Assembly: GCF_004358445.1 (NCBI RefSeq)
Contig: NZ_CP037951.1
Span: 2,467,501 to 2,531,500 of the forward strand
Direction of reading: 5' to 3'
From: Parashewanella tropica
GTDB taxonomy: Bacteria > Pseudomonadota > Gammaproteobacteria > Enterobacterales > Shewanellaceae
DNA: 64,000 bases
Position numbers and translations under genes: made by a program. This document shows, one piece after another, positions 28,579-38,146 of the stretch. Within the stretch, counting starts at the first letter, position 1, and each line of letters starts with the position of its first letter. The notes beneath the pieces are model-generated. The model made no database searches, was not told the DNA's origin, and saw only the letters and a program-made list of their open reading frames with translations.

Positions 28579-28671
28579 AAACAATAATGCGATAAGACAA
28601 CCGTCCGTTACAGGATGTAACGGTCGTCAGTACATGGACGTACGCTCCTGTTGGCGTTCGCATTATTGTTT
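28579..28671 (-). repeat. structured ~93-bp repeat, copy 2 (inverted)
   Basis: Perfect 14-bp inverted ends (AAACAATAATGCGA and TCGCATTATTGTTT) around the same core as at 26968, on the opposite strand. The end arms differ from copy 1 but remain self-complementary, a paired-change pattern. It lies between the diketo-hydrolase and ketodeoxyfuconate dehydrogenase genes. Confidence 0.8.
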
Positions 28672-28719
28672 GCTGCTATAATAAGCAGCCCCCTTTCGGC
28701 TAATCGAAAATGCATATTT

Positions 28720-30301
<1,582 letters not shown>

Positions 30302-30305
<4 letters not shown>

Positions 30306-31324
30306 GATTTCGCCTTTGGAATTGGAGCAGAGTCTGACACTAAGCCTTGTTGCTGCATAGCAATCCAAAACTCAACGGGTATCTCTTGGTTAAACAAGTC
30401 CAAAGTCGATTGGATCATGTCAGCTTTGCCAACACCAGGTATTACACTAACGATAGAAGGATGAGCCAATGGAAATTGCAACGCAGCTGCTGGAAGCGGG
30501 ACATTAAATTCATCACAAACAGCTTCAATCCTAGAGACTCGTTCAATCACTTCTTTTGAAGCAGGCGCGTAATTGTAATAAGGTTCGCTAACACCACGCG
30601 TTCCCGTTGCTAAAATCCCAGAATTGTATGGACCACCAATTATGATTGAGCAATTTCTCTGCTGACACTTGGGCAAAAATGAATGTAGGGCATCTTGCTC
30701 GAGCAAAGTGTATCGGCCAGCTAATAAGAAACAATCCCAATCACCGTGATCTAACGCTTGTTCGCAGACTTGATATTCGTTAACACCTAAACCAATGGCT
30801 TTAATGACACCTTGTTGGCGTAATTCATCCATCGCCTTGTAGCCACCTGCCATGGCTTTTTGAAATAGCGTTTCGTGATCATCACCATGGGTCACGCTAC
30901 CAATATCATGCATGTAAAGAATATCAATTCGGTCAAGCCCTAAGCGCTGCAAGCTATGTTCGAATGAACGCATTACACCGTCATAACTGTAATCATATTG
31001 GATATCAAAAGGCATGGCTGATCGAAAGCCATGGCGCTCTTTTGTATAACCAGCAGGGGTTAGGATTCGACCAACTTTGGTAGAAAGTACATAGTTACGT
31101 TCAGTTTTTGAACGAAGCATATCTCCGACTCGACGCTCGCTCAGCCCCTGACCATAATGCGGTGCGGTATCAAAGTGTCGAAAGCCTTTATCCCATGCTT
31201 GATGTAATACATCGCTAGCATCTTGCTCACTGATGGCTTTATATAAATTACCAACCGATGCACAACCAAAGCCGAGACTGTCAACATGCAAGGATGTATT
31301 ACCGATCTTACGTTTTTCTAGCAC
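30302..31324 (-). CDS. aldo/keto reductase, probable L-fucose dehydrogenase
   Basis: 340 residues starting at GTG 31324 behind AGGAAATTACT. The AKR fold is shown by DTAPHYGQGLSE, the catalytic lysine strand STKVGR and a late cofactor-binding stretch (ALQFPLAHPSIVSVIPG). This group includes the D-threo-aldose 1-dehydrogenases that oxidise L-fucose to its lactone. It follows the lactate dehydrogenase by only nine bases. Confidence 0.85.
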
Positions 31325-31333
31325 AGTAATTTC

Positions 31334-32497
31334 CTATTTAACTGAGTCAACAATTAGATGTTGGGGCAATTCCGAAACAGAATGACAACGCAGTTGTCTC
31401 ATGACTTGTTCAAATTGGCTACTTAAGCTATTGATAGTGTGAACACCACCTTGCTTACCTAAAGCACCAACGCCATAGACAAATGGGCGACCTAGGAAGG
31501 TAAAATCTGCTCCACAAGCTAGTGCGCTGGCAATATCAGGGCCGTTTCTTAAGCCACTATCAACAAACACTTTAATTTGCTTACCGTATTTTTTCGAAAT
31601 GTTGAACAATGGCTTGATGGGCGCTTCACCACGGTCTAATTGTCTCGCTCCGTGGTTTGAAATAACGACAGCGTCAGCGCCTAATGAAATCGAAGCTTCA
31701 ACGTCTTTTTCGTTAATCAAACCTTTGATGATCAACGGGCCTTTCCAAAGATCTCGAATCGGTTTTAGACCTTCTAAATCAACTCGCCCCATTACAGTGT
31801 TATTCATAAACTCAGCCAGTTGATCTACAGGCATGTTTTTAGGCATGTACGGCTTTAACGTTTGCATTTCGGGCTTACCCACTAATGCGGTTTCAAGTAG
31901 CCATGTCGGATTAGCCAACATTTGAATAACATTTTTGATAGTCATTTTCGGTGGTATCGACAGTCCATTGCGAATATCACGATGACGAAAACCAAAAGTT
32001 GGAACATCAACTGTAACGACAAGTACTGGATAATGCGCTTGCTCTACTCTCTTTAGAAGGCTTTTACGGATATCGGCATCGGTAGGATTGTAAAGTTGGA
32101 ACCAAGCCTTACCTTCTGAAATTTCAGCAATGCTTTCTAAGCTAGCAGAAGAAACTGTACTGAGAACAAATGGAATATTTAACTTAGCAGCAGATTCGGC
32201 AAGAATTTCAGGTGTCTTTGGCCACATTAAACCTTGCAATCCAACAGGAGCGATTCCGAAAGGTGCAGAATAGGTATGCCCGAATAACTCAACTTCAAGA
32301 GAGGATGAGCTAAATGGTTTCATTAACTCACTTCGCAATTGAACCGATTCGATTGCTTTTCTGTTCGTTTGCAGCCCAACTTCCTGATTACATCCACCTT
32401 CTAAGTAATCAAAAGCAAAACTAGGCATTCTTTTTTTAGCTGCAACCTTTAAGTCAGCCACACTGGGATATTTAGGGTTAAAGTAGTTTAAATCCAT
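31334..32497 (-). CDS. FMN-dependent alpha-hydroxy acid (L-lactate) dehydrogenase
   Basis: 387 residues of the glycolate oxidase/LldD family. FDYLEGGCNQE near the start, FQLYNPTD in the middle, and the catalytic histidine in ISNHGARQLDR near 280. The last step of the fucose route makes L-lactate, so this enzyme would oxidise it to pyruvate. Substrate is inferred from context; related enzymes use glycolate or mandelate. Confidence 0.85.
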   Translation of the reverse strand: MDLNYFNPKYPSVADLKVAAKKRMPSFAFDYLEGGCNQEVGLQTNRKAIESVQLRSELMKPFSSSSLEVELFGHTYSAPFGIAPVGLQGLMWPKTPEILAESAAKLNIPFVLSTVSSASLESIAEISEGKAWFQLYNPTDADIRKSLLKRVEQAHYPVLVVTVDVPTFGFRHRDIRNGLSIPPKMTIKNVIQMLANPTWLLETALVGKPEMQTLKPYMPKNMPVDQLAEFMNNTVMGRVDLEGLKPIRDLWKGPLIIKGLINEKDVEASISLGADAVVISNHGARQLDRGEAPIKPLFNISKKYGKQIKVFVDSGLRNGPDIASALACGADFTFLGRPFVYGVGALGKQGGVHTINSLSSQFEQVMRQLRCHSVSELPQHLIVDSVK

Positions 32498-32522
32498 TAC
32501 GAAGACACCTCGTTACAAGCCA

Positions 32523-33830
32523 TTACGACTGAAGTCTTTTTTTCCATTCAGAACCAGTAGGATACGTGTATTTTTCAACAGATTCATCAAACATTTTGAT
32601 GCTGTATCCAGGTAGTTTTGGTGCAACGTAATTGCCATTGTCGATTCTGCAAGGGTCTTCAAAATGCTCGTGAAGATGATCCACAAATTCAACAACCCTA
32701 TCGGTTAAGTCGGCAGAAATGTGTACATAGTCAATCATCGATAAATGTTGAACATATTCACACAAACCAACACCACCAGCATGTGGACATACAGGCTTAC
32801 CATATTTAGCTGCGATCAAATAAACGGTTAGGATTTCGTTGATACTGGATAGGCGACAAGCATCAATTTGCACAACATCTAGTGCATCATTTTGAATAAA
32901 CTGCTTAAAGAGCACTCGGTTTTGACAATGTTCGCCCGTTGCAACTTGAATGTCATTAATACCTTCTCTGATCTTTTGGTGACCAAAAACATCATCAGGA
33001 CTGGTGGGTTCCTCAATAAACCAAGGCTTATAGGGTGCTAACTCATTTACCCAATCAATAGCTTGTTTAACTTCCCAAATTTGGTTTGCGTCAATCATCA
33101 ATTTAACGTTATCACCAATGACTTCTCTGGCAATTCGGCAACGACGAATGTCATCTTCAAGTGAAACACCGACTTTTAGCTTGATGTGTTTAAAACCTTG
33201 ATCAACCGCTTGCTGACAAAGGTTAGCAAGTTTTTCATCGCTATAACCAAGCCAGCCTGCTGAAGTAGTATAAGAAGGATAACCGTTCTGTTCGATCTCA
33301 CGGATACGTTCTTGTTTCGTCGAAGCATTCGCTTTTACTATTTCTAGCGCTTCATCTTTTGTGATTGCATCTGTTACATATCTAAAATCAAGGCAATCAA
33401 CAAACTGTTCTGCTGACATATCAGCAAGTAAACGCCAAACGGGTTTACCTTCTTTACGCGCCCACATATCCCAAATGGCATTCATAATGGCACCCGCAGC
33501 CATATGAATTACCCCTTTTTCGGGACCTAACCAACGTAACTGACTATCCGATCTTAATTCGTCATAGAACTGACCAATATTTGCAATGATTTCATCAAAA
33601 TCGTAACCAACAACAAGATGCTCCATTGCCTGAATAGCTTTGCAACATAAGTCATTCCCGCGACCAATAGTGAATACTAAACCGTAGCCTTTATCACCTT
33701 GTTCAGTTTCAAGTACAACATACGCCGCAGAGTAGTCTGGGTCTTTATTGATGGCATCTGAGCCATCTAAATTTTCGGACGTGGGAAATCGAACATCCGT
33801 TGTCGAAATCGAGCTTATTTTATTTGCCAC
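32523..33830 (-). CDS. L-fuconate dehydratase (enolase superfamily)
   Basis: 435 residues from GTG 33830, chosen because GGGGGCGAG precedes it and the length then matches the family; an earlier GTG at 33857 is possible. DVRFPTSENLDGSDA is a hallmark of L-fuconate dehydratases. Catalytic set: KLKVGVS (Lys), MIDANQIWE (Asp), FIEEPTSP (Glu), ATGEHCQN (Glu) and PHAGGVGL (His). It dehydrates L-fuconate to 2-keto-3-deoxy-L-fuconate. First gene of the leftward fucose operon. Confidence 0.92.
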   Translation of the reverse strand: MANKISSISTTDVRFPTSENLDGSDAINKDPDYSAAYVVLETEQGDKGYGLVFTIGRGNDLCCKAIQAMEHLVVGYDFDEIIANIGQFYDELRSDSQLRWLGPEKGVIHMAAGAIMNAIWDMWARKEGKPVWRLLADMSAEQFVDCLDFRYVTDAITKDEALEIVKANASTKQERIREIEQNGYPSYTTSAGWLGYSDEKLANLCQQAVDQGFKHIKLKVGVSLEDDIRRCRIAREVIGDNVKLMIDANQIWEVKQAIDWVNELAPYKPWFIEEPTSPDDVFGHQKIREGINDIQVATGEHCQNRVLFKQFIQNDALDVVQIDACRLSSINEILTVYLIAAKYGKPVCPHAGGVGLCEYVQHLSMIDYVHISADLTDRVVEFVDHLHEHFEDPCRIDNGNYVAPKLPGYSIKMFDESVEKYTYPTGSEWKKRLQS

Positions 33831-34307
33831 CTCGCCCCCATTTAAATATAAAATCACATTTCACATGCAAAACTACCAAACTAAATAACTAAGGGCAACC
33901 TTTCCACTACATAATTTCAATTTATTTCATTCATAAGCCATAACACTGGACTAACTTTCAAGATTCATCGTCAAGTTACGTTCATAGAAAAATCAGAAAA
34001 AACGCCACAACAACTTAAATATGAAACAATGACGCATATCATAAGCAATTGATTTATATATCGTAATATTGAAATAGGAACGTTAGGTATTGAAAAGGAA
34101 GAAAAATAGACCTGAAATGTAAACAACTTTAGCTAAATCAAACAACTTTTTGACAAACTGGAGCTAACCCCATCACTCACACATTTATGGCTATGAAAGG
34201 CTTTAGCATATGCTTGTTGATGGTGTTCAGTATAAATAAAGCCTGAAGAAGGTTATGGGCTGTTTATCTTAAACTATCCTCATTTTCCATTCTCAGTATG
34301 ACACTCC
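33831..34307. promoter_or_regulatory. 477-bp intergenic region upstream of the fucose operon
   Basis: Between the start of the L-fuconate dehydratase gene and the stop of the cytochrome b gene. Very A+T-rich; it should hold the operon promoter and any IclR operator. I saw no strong dyad, no T-run terminator and no credible open frame (a 19-codon frame at 34187 is not supported). Confidence 0.4.
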
Positions 34308-34847
34308 TTACTTCCCAAGCATTCGATTTAGCGTTTCATCTTTGCTATAAAAATGATGTTTTATAACAGCAGATATATGCACCAAAAAGATAATCGCCAG
34401 CGCCCACATTAAAAATTTATGCGTATCTTCCCCTAAAGCTGCAAGTATGTGACTTAGAGGAATAACTTTATGAGTGATAGGGTCAATATTTTCTGCCAAA
34501 AGTACATGCCCAAAAAAGGCGATACCATGACCACCAGCCCCAGACATCAACATTCCCGAAATAGGAAAAAGCACAGTTATAATGAGTAGCATCAGATGCA
34601 CACTACGACTCAACAGCTTTTCATAGTTGCCCATTGGCGTAGCTGGAGGAAACCACCCTTCTTTTAATCGCCAAAGAACTCTAATGACTGCTAAACAAAC
34701 AATCAGCACTCCAATTGATTTATGCCAAGGGTAAAGAGAATGAAGTTTAAATTTATGCATAGACCATCCGAGCACAAGCATTCCAAGCATGCCGATACCA
34801 ACAACCCAATGCATAATAATCGATACTTTACTGAGTCTTTGAGACAT
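34308..34847 (-). CDS. cytochrome b561-family membrane protein
   Basis: 179 residues with four hydrophobic helices. Histidines at the helix ends (HWVVGIG, HKFKLHS/WHKSIG, HLMLLI, HKFLMW and HISAVIKHHF) give the bis-heme ligation pattern of di-heme b561 electron carriers. Likely moves electrons from quinol or a periplasmic donor. It stands alone between two sugar operons and may belong to neither. Confidence 0.85.
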   Translation of the reverse strand: MSQRLSKVSIIMHWVVGIGMLGMLVLGWSMHKFKLHSLYPWHKSIGVLIVCLAVIRVLWRLKEGWFPPATPMGNYEKLLSRSVHLMLLIITVLFPISGMLMSGAGGHGIAFFGHVLLAENIDPITHKVIPLSHILAALGEDTHKFLMWALAIIFLVHISAVIKHHFYSKDETLNRMLGK

Positions 34848-34972
34848 AACGATATCTGTAGAGAAGCGATTTGTTTGTTGTAAGTTAGACTGGAAAATAA
34901 GTCAATGAACCAATGCTTACTAAACGTTAACTCACTTGTTTGGCTTATTTTAGAATATGAAGAGAGAAACAG

Positions 34973-35006
34973 AAAAAAGGGCTTTCGAATAAAACATGAA
35001 AGCCCT
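34973..35006 (-). terminator. intrinsic terminator after the symporter gene
   Basis: AGGGCTTTC pairs with GAAAGCCCT across an 11-base loop, and the minus strand continues into six T residues. It closes the symporter transcript. Confidence 0.88.
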
Positions 35007-35027
35007 GCTGGAATAAAAACTATTAAG

Positions 35028-36797
35028 CTAACCTCGTAGGTTTCTGATCACTTGTGGCATTTTCTTATGAAGGATTAAGCCTGAAATAACTATCGCAATG
35101 CAATAAGGAACGGCTTGTTGCCATTGTTCAAACAATAAATGACCAATGCCTAACAGAAGCGAATAAATCATTCCGATACTCGCTAAGCACGCAATAGAGT
35201 TATCTTTCAACCCAGAAGACAGCGGTGTAATTCCTGTCATTTCACGTACTTTCTTCCAACCTGGCCCATGTACTCTCAAACGCCCATAGAACTTTATGGT
35301 TTGATCTGTCGGCTCTTTAGCTGAAGTGAGTAAGGTAACAATTGTTGTTAACACTACGGTAGCTAATGCAGTACATAACATCCTGACAGCAAACCAACGC
35401 TCCTCACCTACATCTGGAAGAATAAAGAGTAATGCGTTACCCACAACAGCCGCCGTAACTAATGCGGTAATTTCTGAATAGACATTAATTCTCCACCAAT
35501 ACCAGCGGAGCACTTGAACAAAAGCCAAAGGAATTACGACCACAGCAATATACTCATAAGCTTGTATAATACTGGTCACTTTAGTCGTTACTATAAGTGC
35601 CACAATAGTCAGCAATAACATGCTGATACGAGCCGCTTTCACATAATGTTCTTTCGGTTTGTTTTTAACCAAATAGGGCGAATAGATGTCATTAACTAAG
35701 TATGAAGAGCCCCAGTTCAACTGAGTATCTAAAGTACTCATAAACGCAGCCAACAATGATGCAACCATTACACCTTTCAAGCCAACGGGTAAGAAAGAGT
35801 CAATCATTTTTGGGTAAGCTTGCTCTGAATCAGCTAAATTCGGGAAATAGATTATTGAGGCAACCCCGACGACAATCCAAGGCCAACTTCTTACCACCAA
35901 ATGACAAAAAGCAAACCAATACAATGACAGCACTGCATCTTTCTCACTTTTAGACGCTAGAGTTCTTTGTAAAAAGAAGCCAAATCCTGGTGCATAATTC
36001 CACCAGCCAATCGCTAGTAAAATAAAGAAAGTAGCCGTTTTTAAATCCCAACCAAACTCAGGAAAGAATCTTAAGGTTTCACTATTAAAGTTAGGTGTTG
36101 CTTGTAAGGCTGTAACAATTCCACCTTGGTCGCCAAGATCAACATAAACCAAAAAGGCGAGTGCTATTGAGCCTATGATCGCTAAACCAAACTGAATTAA
36201 ATCGGTATAGACCACACCATATAAGCCAGATAAAGCCGTATAACCAACCGCAGCAAGGGCTAAACCCACTAATACTAAGTCTGTTGACGTAATACCGCCA
36301 AATACGGGTAAGGTAAATAAAGCATCATTAGAGAAACCAAGAATAACGCTAATGATGTCCGACATCGCCAAGGTAACAGAAGCAATAATAATGCAATTAA
36401 TAAATACACCGTCGAACAAGGCTTTGAATATCCTTAAACCATCCGTTGCCTTACTTTTATCATAGCGTTGTGAAATAAATTCGATTTCAGTTATCGCTTC
36501 ACTTCGGCGCCATAAATTGGCAAAGAAAAACACCGAAACCAAAACACCAATAACCGAAACCCACCAAATCCAGTTGGCGTAAATCCCTTGCTCACGCACC
36601 ACGCCAGCAACAAAAAGAGGCGTATCAGAAGAAAAGGTCGTGGCAACCATAGAAGTACCAGCAATAAACCAAGGAAGTGAGCGACCTGCCACAAAAAAAT
36701 CAGCGGTACTTTCACTGGCTTTTTTAGTGAAATACATCCCAATAGCGATGGTGGCAACCACATATAAAGCAACAATTAACCAGTCAATTAAAGTCAT
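35028..36797 (-). CDS. sodium:solute symporter (SSS family)
   Basis: 589 residues, about 14 membrane helices. The N-terminal FTKKASESTADFFVAGRSLPW is typical of sugar-type SSS proteins. It would import monosaccharides with Na+, and L-fucose, GlcNAc or a related sugar is a fair guess because no FucP- or NagE-like importer is present. 71 bases after the Gfo/Idh gene, with a strong hairpin between them. Confidence 0.88.
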   Translation of the reverse strand: MTLIDWLIVALYVVATIAIGMYFTKKASESTADFFVAGRSLPWFIAGTSMVATTFSSDTPLFVAGVVREQGIYANWIWWVSVIGVLVSVFFFANLWRRSEAITEIEFISQRYDKSKATDGLRIFKALFDGVFINCIIIASVTLAMSDIISVILGFSNDALFTLPVFGGITSTDLVLVGLALAAVGYTALSGLYGVVYTDLIQFGLAIIGSIALAFLVYVDLGDQGGIVTALQATPNFNSETLRFFPEFGWDLKTATFFILLAIGWWNYAPGFGFFLQRTLASKSEKDAVLSLYWFAFCHLVVRSWPWIVVGVASIIYFPNLADSEQAYPKMIDSFLPVGLKGVMVASLLAAFMSTLDTQLNWGSSYLVNDIYSPYLVKNKPKEHYVKAARISMLLLTIVALIVTTKVTSIIQAYEYIAVVVIPLAFVQVLRWYWWRINVYSEITALVTAAVVGNALLFILPDVGEERWFAVRMLCTALATVVLTTIVTLLTSAKEPTDQTIKFYGRLRVHGPGWKKVREMTGITPLSSGLKDNSIACLASIGMIYSLLLGIGHLLFEQWQQAVPYCIAIVISGLILHKKMPQVIRNLRG

Positions 36798-36827
36798 AAT
36801 TATTATTCTGTTATTCTAAGACACATT

Positions 36828-36850
36828 GAGCTGTGCATAATGCACAGCTC
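36828..36850 (-). other. intercistronic perfect hairpin
   Basis: GAGCTGTGCA and TGCACAGCTC pair perfectly around a TAA loop, between the Gfo/Idh stop and the symporter start. No T-run follows, so it may protect or process the mRNA rather than end it. Confidence 0.6.
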
Positions 36851-36868
36851 ATAATTTGAAAATGATGA

Positions 36869-38008
36869 CTAGCGTAATCCGTAGCTATCAAATTTTTTCC
36901 AAGTTTCGGTCATATCTATAACCTGACCTTTCGTTCTAGCCTCATCGATTTTAATTGCAGTCAATCCAGCTTCTAGCGCATCAATAATCGAAACTGGCAG
37001 TTTAGCCCCATTTTCGAAATAAGCCGTCCAGTCTGCAGCCATTTGCTCTTCTGCCCCATAATGCATTGAGATGCTGTCATCATGCTGATATGTAATATCT
37101 GTCACTTTCTCTGAACTTACCGCATCATGAACTTGATAGAAGTTACGAACAAAGTCTCCTTCTGCCATTCCTTTTGTACCAATCACACAAAATCGGCGAT
37201 ACTCATCTGGAGTATTCAGGTTAGTGTGAAAGCAAAGGTTAGTGCCGTTTTCATATTCAATAATGGCGGTTTGGTTGTCAATCAAATCACCCTGTTCAGA
37301 AAACACATCGTCAACCCCCTGCCAGCGTGACTTTCTTTCGTGGTAAACATCATGTTGCTCTAAGTCTGAATGTTGGGTATTGAAGAATCTACGACTACCA
37401 AAACTCGCGATTCGACTTGGTCTTGAACCGATTGCACCTTGGTAAATATCGATATCATGGCAGCACTTTTCTAACATAAAACCGCCTGAAACTTCTGAGT
37501 TTCGGCGCCAGTCACGCATAAAGAACGCACCGTGCTCAGGGGCAATATGTTCACTGGCTTCAATACTCATAATTTCGCCAATGTCACCAGCATTAAGACT
37601 CTTTTTCAAATCTTTATATAAAGGAGAGTAACGAAGTACCATGCCAACCATAATGCTATCTACGGCATCATACTTTTTAATTAGAGATAGCAATTCAAAG
37701 GTTTGCTGTTCTGAAATAACTACTGGCTTTTCAGTAAAAATTTTTACTCCCGCTTCTAACCCCATACGAATGTGCTCAAGATGTAAGTGGTTAGGAGAAC
37801 CAATCATTAACAAATCCAGTTGTTCATTTGCTAACAGTTTCGATAATTCATCGTAGCCTTTCATCTTGATATTATGCTCTTCCATGTAATCCAATTTAAC
37901 TGAAGAGGGATCGGCATAAGCGACTAATTCAAAATTAGGTATCAACTCGTGCATTACCTTAGCTACATAGCTCAGACGGTCACCAAGACCACATAAACCT
38001 ACTTTCAT
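36869..38008 (-). CDS. Gfo/Idh/MocA-family oxidoreductase
   Basis: 379 residues. N-terminal Rossmann fold (LCGLGDRL), TEKPVVIS at about residue 92, and the C-terminal alpha/beta domain with DWRRNSEVSGGFMLEKCCHDID. These enzymes oxidise or reduce sugars and cyclitols with NAD(P). The substrate is unknown; the position between a TonB receptor and a symporter says it acts on the same imported glycan. Confidence 0.88.
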   Translation of the reverse strand: MKVGLCGLGDRLSYVAKVMHELIPNFELVAYADPSSVKLDYMEEHNIKMKGYDELSKLLANEQLDLLMIGSPNHLHLEHIRMGLEAGVKIFTEKPVVISEQQTFELLSLIKKYDAVDSIMVGMVLRYSPLYKDLKKSLNAGDIGEIMSIEASEHIAPEHGAFFMRDWRRNSEVSGGFMLEKCCHDIDIYQGAIGSRPSRIASFGSRRFFNTQHSDLEQHDVYHERKSRWQGVDDVFSEQGDLIDNQTAIIEYENGTNLCFHTNLNTPDEYRRFCVIGTKGMAEGDFVRNFYQVHDAVSSEKVTDITYQHDDSISMHYGAEEQMAADWTAYFENGAKLPVSIIDALEAGLTAIKIDEARTKGQVIDMTETWKKFDSYGLR

Positions 38009-38100
38009 GAATGAAATCCTTTAAATACGCGAGAGTGATGAGAATAAAAGAATGACAGATCCATACAACTCTCCTGCCAAAAAAATAAAGTTTTATGCTG

Positions 38101-38133
38101 AAAAAATCATACCGCCACTTAAAAGTGACGGTA
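38101..38133 (-). terminator. terminator after the TonB-dependent receptor
   Basis: TACCGCCACTT and AAGTGACGGTA form an 11-bp stem with one mismatch, followed on the minus strand by ATGATTTTTTC. It would end most receptor transcripts, letting the genes downstream be read less. Confidence 0.7.
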
Positions 38134-38146
38134 CGATTTCAGGAAG

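Noticed and set aside
26968-28671. CRISPR array
   Set aside because: Only two inverted copies, no spacers, no cas genes.
34021-34042. KdgR-like IclR site ATGAAACAATG
   Set aside because: Only one half-site is good and no second half pairs with it.
34187-34246. 19-codon ORF MAMKGFSICLL on the plus strand
   Set aside because: No ribosome site and no context; it is too short to support.
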